DNA of 58,648 bases from the NCBI GenBank assembly GCA_039024435.1, contig JBCCQH010000036.1, positions 1 through 58,648 of the forward strand. Reading direction: 5' to 3'. Origin of the DNA: JBCCQH01 sp039024435 (lineage in GTDB: Bacteria; Bacteroidota; Bacteroidia; J057; JADKCL01). A model generated the notes under the pieces. That model was given only the letters and a program-made list of their open reading frames with translations, did not search any database and was not told where the DNA came from. Numbering within the stretch: position 1 is the first letter of the stretch; the number at the start of each line of letters is the position of its first letter. Positions 35,636-46,062 of this stretch are shown piece after piece. The position numbers and the translations under genes are program-made.

Positions 35636-38600
35636 ACGATTGCTGCCATACACAAAACCCCCTGCGTCGAGACGGGACCAGTCAACCCCAGCGGTTCCCC
35701 TTGCCCCTCGCCGAAGATTACGTACAGATCGACGAGCGGTCCTATACGGATATCCTCAATTTTATCCGCCACCTCGCCCGCGAGTTCAATTACTACAACG
35801 GCGGCAATGTCATCAATGGCGACTGGACCAGCTTTTTTCAGGATGATCTGAGCTTCCTGCTCGCCCAGATTCTGAAGATCGACCTGGACGCCTACCGCAC
35901 TGCCTTTACGGCGGAGTACAGCATCGCGCAGTCTGAACTGGATTCGACGAGCGCTCCCAACGTGAGCGCCAATCTGCCGGTGCTCCTGGAGCGGGCAATT
36001 GCCTTTTTCTTGCAAGACATTACCGTCGGCGGGGTGACCTACCCGGCTTTGCCATCCCTGCTGGACGATTGGCACGGATTGTTGCCCCCGGCGGAAGCAT
36101 TTGAAGGCGAGGACAACCTCTTTTCCCTCAAGGACGAAATCGGGGAAATGCGGGGCCGTTTGAGCCGCTTTACTTCGCAGTTGCAATTGGCGCATTACGA
36201 ATCGGAAAACCAATTGACCGGCTTTCCCGTCATCGACAGCACTTGGTACAGCGACCTCGATTCTGCCTGGGGGGTGAGCAGTCCTCCGATTCTGGGATCG
36301 CCCCTCACTTACTATCCCCAGGGCGATCTGTACCAGGGCGCACGCGACGTGCTGACCCTGCTGCGGGCCACCTACGATACTTTTATTGGGATCCTGAATC
36401 AGTTGATCAGCCGGATTCCGGATTACATGGCGCAAAGTCTGGAACATTACGCGAGCCACCATCCCTCGACCGGTTTGTTTCTCGCTTTTGTCCAATTGTT
36501 CCAGCACGCGCAACAGCACCTCAATACGCTGGGCCGCAAGCACTTGCTGTACCACTACCAAGATGTACTGCGTTTTTCACGCCAACCGGCCGTCCCGGAC
36601 AAAGCCGCCTTGATCTTCCAGTTGCGCAAGGGCACCGAAAGGTACGTTCTCGAAGAGGGGCGGCTGTTCAAAGCGGGCAAAGACGACGGCGGCAACCCGC
36701 TGTTTTACCGCAATGACCGGGAAGTGGCCCTCAACCAGGCGGTCATCGATCAGATCCGGACGGTCCACGTGGAGCGCGAGGAAGTGAACCAGGACATGGT
36801 GGTACGCGGCATCTACGCCGCCCCGATCGCGAATTCCGCGGATGGGATCGGGGGAGATCTCGACGGCGATGAGCCCAAGTGGAGCGCATTTGGGGAAGCG
36901 CAGACCCGACGGCCCGCGTCCGAGCGCACCATGGTCGACGCCGAACTGGGATTTGCCCTGGCCTCGCCCCTGTTCCAAATGAAAGAAGGGGACCGCAAGG
37001 TTTACCTGACCTTCTCGCTGAGTCGCCTGCGTCCCGGTTCTACCCTGCCCAATCCCCTGCTGGACGTCCCGAATCTGGGTGAGTTGGCCCAAGTAGAAGC
37101 CGACATTCTTCACGGACTCAAAGCGCAGTTCACCGGCGAAAAAGGCTGGGTCGACGCGAAGGTCGGCAAAGTCATGGTGGTGCGCGATGCTTCCGAACTG
37201 GCGGGACACGCTGAGTCAGACGCCAACTTTGGCATTGCGGGCCGGATCAATGACGACGACTTCGTGCTGGCGATTCGGATCGACCTGGACGAGACTGGCC
37301 CCTCGGTGGTGCCCTTTGACCAGAAATTGCACGGTTCGGGCTACGATACCCTGTGGCCGGCCCTGCGGCTGAGTTTTGATTCGCAAGGCAACAGCGTCTC
37401 CGAACTGGCGATTCCGCGCCTGATTCCGGGAAATGCTGTTTCGACGCAGACCCGCTACCTCTACGAGGGGGTGGTCTACAAGCCCAAGCAAAACGGAAAC
37501 CTGACCCAGCTTTCCGAATTTGAAGAAGTGAGTGACTTCTCAGAATTGCTGGCCTGGAAATTTCCGGCTTTCTCCGCGGCTACGACCTACAACAGCTCGG
37601 ATCGGGTCTTTTACAGTGGCAAAGTCTACGAGGCGCGGCAAGCGGTGCCCATCAACAAAATTCCCGACGAAGAACCGGGATACTGGCGGGAAGTTCGGGT
37701 GCTCACGTCCATCTACCAGCACTTGGAATTTGCCCAGCCCAAGCAACTCGCCATCAAGGTCGCGGTCAAAGGTGTCCGGGGCCTGAATCTGGAAAATGAT
37801 CTGGGCCGCTTGAAATCCACGAAGCCATTTGAGCCCTTCGGGCCGGCGCCGGTTGTGGGGTCCCGGTTCTACCTGGGCTACAATGAGGCCCTGGGCAAGC
37901 GCCTGGAAAGCCTGGACTTTTCGATCCAGTGGCAGGATGCCCCCATTGAACTGGAAAAGCACTACGCGGCCTACCCCGGGATCAGCAAGTACGCCAACAA
38001 CGACCAGTGGCGGGCCCGGGTAGCCGTCCTCAACAAAGGACTCTGGGAGACATTTGGCAGTTCGGTGCCGCTGTTTGAAAACCACAGCGCCACGCCTCCG
38101 GGCCAGCAAGGTGCCCGGCAGACGCGGGTGTTTTCCTACACCGCGGCCGATTTCGCGGGGATGGACCGTGAACTCGACTTGAGTGAACCGGGCCAGTTGG
38201 CCTCGGATACTGCGCGGGGTTATTTGCGCCTGGAAATTGCTACGCCAAACATTGCATTCGGGCACGGCGAGTACCAAAACCTGTACGTGAACGAGGGGAT
38301 CCGGCTTGCGGGCCTCATCGCCGACGGTGACAATCCCACGGGCAATTTCCCCAACGAGCCTTACACGCCGACCATCAAAGAGATCGTGCTCGACTACACC
38401 TCGGTGGAGGTACTCGACTTTTCCGCGACGGAAAAGGCCGACTACGAACGCCGCATCGAGCAGTTTTACCACCTCCATCCTTTCGGCCACACCGAAGAGC
38501 ACGCCTACCTGAGCAACGAAAAAATCGTCCGGCTGGTCCCTTACTTGCCCGACGAGGGCTACCTCTACCTGGGACTCAAGGACCTCAATCCGCCTCTGAA

Positions 38601-40167
38601 TGCTGGCGTCACCCTGTCGATGCTGTTTCAGTTGGCAGAAGGCAGCGCCGATCCGGAACTGGAGCGGTTTGCTCCGGTGTGGAGCTATTTGTCCCACAAC
38701 CAATGGGTCGATCTGGAGCCCTCGGAAATCCTGTTTGACAGTTCGAACGAGCTGCTGATTTCGGGGGTGGTCCAGTTTGAACTGGGCAAGGCAATCACCC
38801 AGGGCAACACGCTGCTGGACGGCAATTTGCACTGGATGCGGGCCCGGGTGGCGCAAAATACCGCGGCCATCCACAAGGCGATCGACCTCAAAGCTCAGGC
38901 TTTGCTGGTCAGCTTTATCGACCGGGGCAATACCCCCGGCCACCTGCGGACGGCCCTGCCCAGCGGCTCGATTACCGGCCTCAAGGTCAACCAGCCCGAA
39001 GTCAAAAAGATCCAACAGCCCTACGCGACCTTTGGGGGAAAATTGTCGGAAGAAAGCGACGAATTCCTCACGCGGGTCAGCGAACGCCTCCGCCACAAGC
39101 ACCGCTCGATCAACATCTGGGACTACGAGCGCATGGTGCTGGAGCAATTTCCCGAAGTCTACAAGGTGAAGTGCCTCAACCACACCGAAGCCGACTCGGC
39201 CATCTCTTCGGGGAGCGATTGGGAGATTGCCCCCGGGCACGTGACCGTAGTGACGATTCCCGATTTGCGCAACCGGAATGCGGTGAACCCATTTGAGCCC
39301 AAGACGGCGCTCAACACCCTGGACCAAATCCAGACCTTTCTGTCGGAGCAGGTTTCCGCCTGGGTGGACCTGCGTGTGACCAATCCACTCTACGAAAAGA
39401 TTCTGCTCGACTGCAAAATCGGGTTTGTCACCGGAAAGGATCCCGGCTATTACATCGGGGTGCTCAACGATGAACTCAAGCAGTTCCTTTCGCCCTGGGC
39501 GTTTGATCAGGAAGAAGAAATCATTTTCGGCGGAAAAGTACACCGCTCGGTGATCATCAATTTCATCGAGCACCGCGACTACGTGGACTTTGTGGTGGAT
39601 TTCCGGATGGACCAAATCCTGAGCGAGACCGAGATTCTGGTCAATGTCAACGAAGCGGTGGCCAGCACCTCGCGTTCCATCCTGGTGTCGGCATTGGACC
39701 ATACCATCATCCAGGTCAAGCCGGATGAGGTGAACTGCATCCCGGTTACGCCCGTGCCCCCGACGCCAACAACTGACTGCTGCGGCAACCCCTTGCCGCC
39801 TCCGCCTCCGGTCACCGTGGTGGATACGGGTACCGGTAACGATGCATCGACCGTGGACAGTGGGAATGACTCTCAAGTGACCGACCCCGGTTCCGATGAC
39901 GCGGTCGTGGTTATTGGCGATCCTGGTGACCCCGGCGATACCAGCGATCCTGGCGATCCCGGTGATACCGGAGGCTCTACGGTCACGATTGGCTCCGGAA
40001 TCTCCATCAGCAATGATGCGGACATCCGGGGGGACATCTACCACGCTGGCAACGTGGACGACCTGGTCACAAGCAGTTCCGGAGGCGGAGGAACCGGGGG
40101 AGCCGCCAATGCCAACCAACTCGTCGACGCCCCCAACGCCGACAACAACCCCACCACTTCCCAATGA
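35632..40167 (+). CDS. eCIS baseplate-J protein (Afp11-like) with CBM5/12-like module, 1511 aa
   Basis: A 1511-aa baseplate wedge protein. Family features: N-terminus YTDILNFIRHLAREFNYYN, and the J-type region at about 1140-1350 (SEESDEFLTRVSERLRHKHR, SINIWDYERMVLEQFPEVYK, LDCKIGFVTGKDPGYYIGV). In T4 terms it is the gp6 side of the wedge. Residues about 645-690 hold a pattern like a chitin-binding CBM5/12 module (FSAATTYNSSDRVFYSGKVY ... GYWREV), uncommon in a baseplate protein. The last about 140 residues are low-complexity with GDPGDTSDPGDPGD repeats and Gly/Ser-rich tails. A GTG start (35632) overlaps the gp25 stop. This is longer than typical Afp11, so much of the C-terminal half is an extension. 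Confidence 0.9.
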   Translation: MNDCCHTQNPLRRDGTSQPQRFPLPLAEDYVQIDERSYTDILNFIRHLAREFNYYNGGNVINGDWTSFFQDDLSFLLAQILKIDLDAYRTAFTAEYSIAQSELDSTSAPNVSANLPVLLERAIAFFLQDITVGGVTYPALPSLLDDWHGLLPPAEAFEGEDNLFSLKDEIGEMRGRLSRFTSQLQLAHYESENQLTGFPVIDSTWYSDLDSAWGVSSPPILGSPLTYYPQGDLYQGARDVLTLLRATYDTFIGILNQLISRIPDYMAQSLEHYASHHPSTGLFLAFVQLFQHAQQHLNTLGRKHLLYHYQDVLRFSRQPAVPDKAALIFQLRKGTERYVLEEGRLFKAGKDDGGNPLFYRNDREVALNQAVIDQIRTVHVEREEVNQDMVVRGIYAAPIANSADGIGGDLDGDEPKWSAFGEAQTRRPASERTMVDAELGFALASPLFQMKEGDRKVYLTFSLSRLRPGSTLPNPLLDVPNLGELAQVEADILHGLKAQFTGEKGWVDAKVGKVMVVRDASELAGHAESDANFGIAGRINDDDFVLAIRIDLDETGPSVVPFDQKLHGSGYDTLWPALRLSFDSQGNSVSELAIPRLIPGNAVSTQTRYLYEGVVYKPKQNGNLTQLSEFEEVSDFSELLAWKFPAFSAATTYNSSDRVFYSGKVYEARQAVPINKIPDEEPGYWREVRVLTSIYQHLEFAQPKQLAIKVAVKGVRGLNLENDLGRLKSTKPFEPFGPAPVVGSRFYLGYNEALGKRLESLDFSIQWQDAPIELEKHYAAYPGISKYANNDQWRARVAVLNKGLWETFGSSVPLFENHSATPPGQQGARQTRVFSYTAADFAGMDRELDLSEPGQLASDTARGYLRLEIATPNIAFGHGEYQNLYVNEGIRLAGLIADGDNPTGNFPNEPYTPTIKEIVLDYTSVEVLDFSATEKADYERRIEQFYHLHPFGHTEEHAYLSNEKIVRLVPYLPDEGYLYLGLKDLNPPLNAGVTLSMLFQLAEGSADPELERFAPVWSYLSHNQWVDLEPSEILFDSSNELLISGVVQFELGKAITQGNTLLDGNLHWMRARVAQNTAAIHKAIDLKAQALLVSFIDRGNTPGHLRTALPSGSITGLKVNQPEVKKIQQPYATFGGKLSEESDEFLTRVSERLRHKHRSINIWDYERMVLEQFPEVYKVKCLNHTEADSAISSGSDWEIAPGHVTVVTIPDLRNRNAVNPFEPKTALNTLDQIQTFLSEQVSAWVDLRVTNPLYEKILLDCKIGFVTGKDPGYYIGVLNDELKQFLSPWAFDQEEEIIFGGKVHRSVIINFIEHRDYVDFVVDFRMDQILSETEILVNVNEAVASTSRSILVSALDHTIIQVKPDEVNCIPVTPVPPTPTTDCCGNPLPPPPPVTVVDTGTGNDASTVDSGNDSQVTDPGSDDAVVVIGDPGDPGDTSDPGDPGDTGGSTVTIGSGISISNDADIRGDIYHAGNVDDLVTSSSGGGGTGGAANANQLVDAPNADNNPTTSQ

Positions 40168-40194
40168 TCTCACAACCGATAAACCGGTTACCGC

Positions 40195-43100
40195 ATGGCA
40201 TCTGAAACGCTTTCCATATCCCGCCCTCAAGCACCTCGCATCAGCCTGGACTACGATGCATTGTACCAAGCGGGCATCAAACACATCGAAAAGCTGTCCG
40301 GCAATCTCTGGACCAACTACAACGGCCACGATCCGGGCATCACGGCGCTGGAGATCCTCTGCTACGGGATCACCGAACTGAGTTACCGGGCGGATTTTCC
40401 TATCCGGGACATCATCGCCCGCGATCCCGCGGCCCCCGCTCCGGTCAATCCTTTTCCCAGTCTGTGTACCGCCACGGGCAAGACCTATTCCGGGGACCTG
40501 CGCAATTTTTTCTCGCTGTCTTGCATTGCGGGAAATGCGCCCCTCACCGTCAATGACTACCGCAAGCTGCTCATTGACCTGCCGGGGATCCGCAACGCCT
40601 GGCTGGAACGCGTCGGGATCAACGAAGCGGTGGACAACAGCATCTCCCGCGATACCAGCGTCTACCTCTACGATCCCGTCACCGATCCCCACCTGAAGGC
40701 CTACCAGACCGGCACTGGCAAAGAAGTCAAGCTGCGCGGCCTCTATAAGGTCTACGTGCAATTCGAGGAGGACAAGGACTTCGGCGATCTGAACGACAAC
40801 TCGATGGCCACCGAGGTCATCCTCAATCTGGTCACCGGGCTGACTGCTTTCGAAATGGAAGTCGAATTTCCGGTCTGGGAAAATCTCGATGCGGAGCTCG
40901 ACAATATCCTCCCGGCGGATGTAGTCCCCTCTGAAGTGGAATTGGTTCCGGGTTCCTTTATCGAGGATCCGGATGAAGCCTATACTTTTGACTTCCAACT
41001 TACGCTGCGGCCCAGCGGGCGCTCGGTTACTATGGCCCTGCGGGCGCGGGTCGTTTCCGGTCAGGAAACCGTCCTCAACAAGGACGACTTCCGGACCAAT
41101 CTCAAAGCGGAACTCGACGGCACGGCCAGCAGTTCCACGCCCTGGGTGATCGATTTGATTCAGCAATTCATTGAGCGCCGGACTTTGATCCAGCAGCTCT
41201 TGGATGATGTGCGGGAGGCCCTGGCCGACCACCGCAACCTCTGCGAAGATTTTTACGCGATCTACCCGATCAGCCTGCAGGAGATCGGGCTCGACCTGGA
41301 ACTAGAAGTCGAGCCGGGCCGCGACTGCGAGTTGATCATGGCCCGCGCTTACCGGGCGATGGAACTGTACTTGTCGCCGGTGATTCGCTTTTACTCCCTC
41401 CGCGAAATGCTGGAAAAGGGCTACGAACCCGAGGAAATATTCCAGGGACCGATCTTGAACAATGGCTTCATCGATGGAGAAGAGCTGTCCTTCAACCAGC
41501 GGCGCGAAATCCTTTACACTTCCGATCTCATCAAGGAGATCATGGCGATTGAGGGGGTGAAAACGGTGCGTTACATTGCCCTGTCGCGCTACATGCGGGG
41601 CGAACTGCAAATCCAGGGCGCCACCGAATGCCTCCGCCTGATCCAGCCGGCGCGTTTCTTGCCCCGCTTGATCTACACCCGTTCGCAGGTGCGAATCGAC
41701 GATGGGGGGGGCACCGCCAAAGCTCCCGATACCCAGCGCGCCCTCGAACTCCTCCAGGAATTCAAGGCCCTCGACCAACTCAAAGGCACTGCCGGACAGA
41801 CCGATCTGCCCGAGCCTGCCGGCACTTACCGCGCCTTGGATGGCTACCATTCCATCCAGCACGAATTTCCGCTCAATTACGGCATCGGTACCGAAGGGCT
41901 GGCGTCTACCGAATCGGACAAGCGCAAGTCCCAGGCCCACCAGTTCAAGGCCTACCTCCTGTTCTTCGAGCAATTGCTGGCCAACTACCTGAGCCAGCTC
42001 GCCAATGTCCGCCGCCTCTATTCTTTCCAGGAGGACGAGGACCGGACTTACTTCACTCAGGCCCTGTTTCAGGTGCCGCAGGTGCGGGATTTGCTCGCCG
42101 ATTTCACCGATCCGGGCAATTCGACGACCTGGGAGGACTACGTTGCGCTGACCCAGCCGGTCAACGCGAACCACTACCAGGTGCAACTGGACAACATCGC
42201 CGAGGACAAGGCGACCTTCCACGACCGCCGCAAGCGTTTCCTGGATCACCTGATCGCCCGTTTCAATGAATCTTTCACCGAGTACGCAGCGTACGTATTC
42301 ACCCGAAACTGGGACGACGCCCAAAAATACAGCACCCTGATCGGGGACCAGGTCCGTTTCCTGCGCAAATACGATGAGCACAGCTACGACCGGGGCACCG
42401 CATTTAACTACCAAATCCTGCTCGACGGCTTCCAGGGGACCGACTTCTGGAATTCAGACCGGGTTACCGGCTTGAAGAAACGCATGGTCTACAGCCTGGG
42501 CATGCCCAAGGTGGAGCGCGAATACATCAGCCCGTTCAATCATTTTGAAATCTACCAGGACGGTTCGCAAAAGTACCGCTACCGCCTCCGCCAGGACGAT
42601 GATCCGGGCAGCCTGAGCATTTTCTACGGTCCCAATTCCGGACTGGACACCGAAGAGGACATCCTGGACTGGCTGGAAATGGTGATCGAAGCGGCTGGGA
42701 GTGCCAGCAACTTTGTCGATGACAATGGCACCTTGCGCCTGCGGACCGATGCGGGGGTTTTGGGGACGGTGAGTTCTGCTTTCCTCACCAATGTCGCCGA
42801 TGGCGATACCGCGGTTGCCACCCGGATGATCCAGGAGCGCATCGAATCGTTCCTGGAAATCGAAAATTTCCATCTGATTGAACATATCTTGCTGCGCCCC
42901 CGGGACAACAGCGGGGCGACCCTGGAAGTCCGCCTTGACCCTGATTGCCCGGAACTCAACATCAAGGATCCCTATTCTTTCCGCGCCAGTGTGGTCTTGC
43001 CGGTGTGGGCCAAGCGCTTCAAAGAATTCGATTTTCGGCGTTTGTTCAAGCGCATGATCCGGCTGGAAGCCCCCGCCCACGTCCTGCTGCATTTCTACTG

Positions 43101-46062
43101 GGTGGACGCCCGGCAGATGTACTACTTCGAAAACTGCTGGGCCGACTGGCTCAACGGGGAGTGGATTCCGGAAGACGCTTTTCTGCTGCAGGAGACCTCC
43201 GATTACGTGCAGCAAGAAAATGCATACAACCTGCGGCTGGAGCGGCAGATCGACCAGGGCGATGACAACATTGCGTTTGTACACTGCCTGGATATGCTGA
43301 AAAATCTCCGGGATGCCTACTACGTGATGGAGCCGTCCCGGATTGTCGACCAATACAAGAACTGCGACCTGATCGCCTATCCGGTGGATCCCGACGGCCA
43401 GATCGTGCGGGCCTGGATGCCGGACGAAAGCCAACTGCCTCCGGGCACCTGCCTGAACAAGTGCAACGGTGAGATCCGGGTATTTGACGCCGAGGCACTC
43501 CTGGATGCCGACGAAAACTACGAGCTGGAAATTTTTACGACCAGTTCGGCGGGGGAGACGACCTGCCACGCCGTGACCATCAACTTCATCGCCAATGGGC
43601 CGGCAGAGATCGAAACTGGACCGGTGAATCAGCACATCGGCAAGTACCAGGACACCGACGAAGTGGTCACCTTCGAAGATCCCGATGGCGACATCATTCA
43701 AGCGACCCTGATTACGGGTGTGGGACCGCAAAACGATGCCTTGCCTCCGGGCATGGCGATGGATCCGCTGACCGGAACCATTACCATTTCCGACGCGACG
43801 CTGCTGACTACGGGTTCTTACGACTTGGAAGTCAAGCTCATGGACGAAGAAGGCGGGGTGACCTTCCTGCAGTTTACCATTGAGGTACAGCCGGATATAC
43901 CGGCTCAGTTCCAAGTTACCGCGCCGGACACCAAAAATGAGGATGCATTTGTCGAAGGGGATGAGATCTTCCGCATCTGGGACAGCGACGATGGCATTGC
44001 CAGTGCTTACCAGCCGGTAAATTCTAGTCCGACGCTCGACGATTTGGGGCTGATCGCCGAAGACTTTACCGACAACAATGGCTTCACGCAGAAGCGCTGG
44101 GTGATTGCACCTGGCCGGCTTTCCATTTGGAGATCGGCCCTGATGACCTGGTTCCAGTTGAATGGCTCCCACTACGAGTTGCCGCTGTACGTTTTCACCG
44201 ACGACAACTGTGGCGGCACGACCCTGTCTCCGGTCCCCTTGCGCATCTACCGTGACAACGATCCCGAAGTCATTCGGGAGACGGCCCGCAACGAAGACGC
44301 CTATCAGCTCGGCGATGTCCTCGCGACCATCCGCGACCTCCCGGACAATGGCTTGACCTCGGCCACACCGACCGAGGATCTGAGTCTGCTCGGCCTGGGC
44401 CTCGTCCAATTCGGCACCACGTTTAAAGTCATCGTCACCGACGTCGCGACCTTCCAAACCGCCCTCAACAGTGAATTTGCGACGGCTGGGCGCCTCAAAA
44501 ACTACACGTTTACCGCGAATACGGAAGACAATACGGGCGGTCGCCACCTCACTTCGGTGCTGCTGCAGGTCATTGCCGACCGCGATCCGGTTGTAACCAA
44601 AATCGTTCCGGTCAAGAACATGGACCTCCATTTCAACAATGATGAAATGGCTGAGGCCGAAGATCCCGACGGCAACGGTTTCCTGACTGTCACCCAGAAG
44701 AATACCGATCCTTACGAGCTTGCCCAGGCGGGCCTCAAGGGCATCATTGAACTGGACACCGCTGGGATAGCCCGGTTCCGGATCATTGTGGAAAATGAGA
44801 ACGCTTTGCGCGGGGCGGTCAGCGATCCGAGTATCTTCATCCCGGTCGTCGGCTCGGCCATCAACGAAGTCGAGCAGACCTTTACCTTTGACTCGATTGA
44901 TCTGTCCGGAGGCCGCGGCGAATTTTCGGTGCGCCTGGTGATCATTCGGGATTTTGATGGAGACATTCAGCAAGAAAACAACTCCTTGCGGGTCACCGTC
45001 TACCAAGACCCGACCCGCGTGGTCATCTGGCGGATCACCGGTGGGGAAGAAGACGTGAACCTGGATACTTTCAGTGCCGATCCGGAGCTTGCGAATATCC
45101 CCGGAGTCGCCTGGCGCACCAATGCCCAAGGCGAAATTGAAATCTACGTCGATGATCCTACTGAGATTGTGGCGGGACGTTGGGAGCTGGACGTGACCGT
45201 TTCCGACAGCAGCAATCCCGGAGCGGGCGCGGATGAGTACAGTATTTTTATCGAATTCCTGCCCCGCTTGATCAAGACTGAGTTTGAATTTGGAGGACTG
45301 CGGGTCAGCTATCCCCTTCTGTTTGGCGATGACTACCCAGATCTGATTCTTATCAGTGTGGACCAGGAAACCGCCCCGCCGAGTTCATTTGGCTTGGTGA
45401 CCGGTATCGGGCTGCCCCCGGATACCAAGTGGGAATTTGTCCCAGGCAGTGCCTTCAGTACCACGACCCGCACCGAAATCTGGCAAGGCCGCGGTACGAT
45501 GACCGGCAAGGAAGTCGTAGACGTGGAAATCTGCATCAAGCGGAAGATTTCCACCCGGACGTTCGGCACGGACACCACGACCACAACCCGGGTCAGCTCG
45601 GTCTCGGATACGGCACCGGAAAAGTCGCGCATTACCGTGCAGGGACTGACCGCTAGCGATAGCTCTCAGGCAAAAAGCATCGCCTCCGAATCGAACAAAG
45701 TTCTGGCGAACATCACTTCGGCGCAAAACTATACTGATAACCCACTCCTGCAGTCCAATCCCAAGCTGGTCGCCGACTACGCTTCCGGGAAAAAGGACCA
45801 CTATGTCGGCAACGAATTGCTGCGGCTGACTGAGTCTACCGTTCAGGAAATCGAACGCCTCCAAGCCGAGATTCTTAGCAGTACCGGTAAGAAACGGGCC
45901 GATGCCCGGGCCGACTTGGCGGTGTACGCGGAAGCTTACCGGCAGCAGGTCCTCGGCGCGGTGGAATATTCCGGGCAGGTCCGCAACGGTGACCTCGGCG
46001 AGCAAGGCACGGTGAAACGACTCTTCGAGGCCATCGGTGAACAAATGAAGCGAATCAAATGA
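40195..46062 (+). CDS. eCIS baseplate-J protein (Afp12-like) with Ig-module extension, 1955 aa
   Basis: A 1955-aa protein. Residues about 1-950 match the baseplate J/gp47-like wedge (DYDALYQAGIKHIEKLSGNL, GITALEILCYGITELSYRAD, FLEIENFHLIEHILLRP). From about 1055 to 1690 come about six Ig/cadherin-like modules with the recurring pattern LPPGxxxxxxGxIxxxDxxxLxxGxYxLxV (for example GMAMDPLTGTITISDATLL) and an acidic DPDGD turn. The last about 110 residues are helical and charged, probably coiled coil. The wedge part should join gp6/gp7-like partners at the baseplate; the extension is probably a cage or shell around the spike (inference from AlgoCIS). It starts 27 bp after the previous gene. Confidence 0.9.
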   Translation: MASETLSISRPQAPRISLDYDALYQAGIKHIEKLSGNLWTNYNGHDPGITALEILCYGITELSYRADFPIRDIIARDPAAPAPVNPFPSLCTATGKTYSGDLRNFFSLSCIAGNAPLTVNDYRKLLIDLPGIRNAWLERVGINEAVDNSISRDTSVYLYDPVTDPHLKAYQTGTGKEVKLRGLYKVYVQFEEDKDFGDLNDNSMATEVILNLVTGLTAFEMEVEFPVWENLDAELDNILPADVVPSEVELVPGSFIEDPDEAYTFDFQLTLRPSGRSVTMALRARVVSGQETVLNKDDFRTNLKAELDGTASSSTPWVIDLIQQFIERRTLIQQLLDDVREALADHRNLCEDFYAIYPISLQEIGLDLELEVEPGRDCELIMARAYRAMELYLSPVIRFYSLREMLEKGYEPEEIFQGPILNNGFIDGEELSFNQRREILYTSDLIKEIMAIEGVKTVRYIALSRYMRGELQIQGATECLRLIQPARFLPRLIYTRSQVRIDDGGGTAKAPDTQRALELLQEFKALDQLKGTAGQTDLPEPAGTYRALDGYHSIQHEFPLNYGIGTEGLASTESDKRKSQAHQFKAYLLFFEQLLANYLSQLANVRRLYSFQEDEDRTYFTQALFQVPQVRDLLADFTDPGNSTTWEDYVALTQPVNANHYQVQLDNIAEDKATFHDRRKRFLDHLIARFNESFTEYAAYVFTRNWDDAQKYSTLIGDQVRFLRKYDEHSYDRGTAFNYQILLDGFQGTDFWNSDRVTGLKKRMVYSLGMPKVEREYISPFNHFEIYQDGSQKYRYRLRQDDDPGSLSIFYGPNSGLDTEEDILDWLEMVIEAAGSASNFVDDNGTLRLRTDAGVLGTVSSAFLTNVADGDTAVATRMIQERIESFLEIENFHLIEHILLRPRDNSGATLEVRLDPDCPELNIKDPYSFRASVVLPVWAKRFKEFDFRRLFKRMIRLEAPAHVLLHFYWVDARQMYYFENCWADWLNGEWIPEDAFLLQETSDYVQQENAYNLRLERQIDQGDDNIAFVHCLDMLKNLRDAYYVMEPSRIVDQYKNCDLIAYPVDPDGQIVRAWMPDESQLPPGTCLNKCNGEIRVFDAEALLDADENYELEIFTTSSAGETTCHAVTINFIANGPAEIETGPVNQHIGKYQDTDEVVTFEDPDGDIIQATLITGVGPQNDALPPGMAMDPLTGTITISDATLLTTGSYDLEVKLMDEEGGVTFLQFTIEVQPDIPAQFQVTAPDTKNEDAFVEGDEIFRIWDSDDGIASAYQPVNSSPTLDDLGLIAEDFTDNNGFTQKRWVIAPGRLSIWRSALMTWFQLNGSHYELPLYVFTDDNCGGTTLSPVPLRIYRDNDPEVIRETARNEDAYQLGDVLATIRDLPDNGLTSATPTEDLSLLGLGLVQFGTTFKVIVTDVATFQTALNSEFATAGRLKNYTFTANTEDNTGGRHLTSVLLQVIADRDPVVTKIVPVKNMDLHFNNDEMAEAEDPDGNGFLTVTQKNTDPYELAQAGLKGIIELDTAGIARFRIIVENENALRGAVSDPSIFIPVVGSAINEVEQTFTFDSIDLSGGRGEFSVRLVIIRDFDGDIQQENNSLRVTVYQDPTRVVIWRITGGEEDVNLDTFSADPELANIPGVAWRTNAQGEIEIYVDDPTEIVAGRWELDVTVSDSSNPGAGADEYSIFIEFLPRLIKTEFEFGGLRVSYPLLFGDDYPDLILISVDQETAPPSSFGLVTGIGLPPDTKWEFVPGSAFSTTTRTEIWQGRGTMTGKEVVDVEICIKRKISTRTFGTDTTTTTRVSSVSDTAPEKSRITVQGLTASDSSQAKSIASESNKVLANITSAQNYTDNPLLQSNPKLVADYASGKKDHYVGNELLRLTESTVQEIERLQAEILSSTGKKRADARADLAVYAEAYRQQVLGAVEYSGQVRNGDLGEQGTVKRLFEAIGEQMKRIK

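Noticed and set aside
37540..41232. 1230-codon open frame on the - strand
   Set aside because: It lies entirely antisense to the two baseplate-J genes, whose GC-rich third positions keep the opposite frame open; no family, start or promoter supports it.
42454..45129. 891-codon open frame on the - strand
   Set aside because: Antisense to the 1955-aa baseplate gene; the composition and lack of domain fit a shadow frame.
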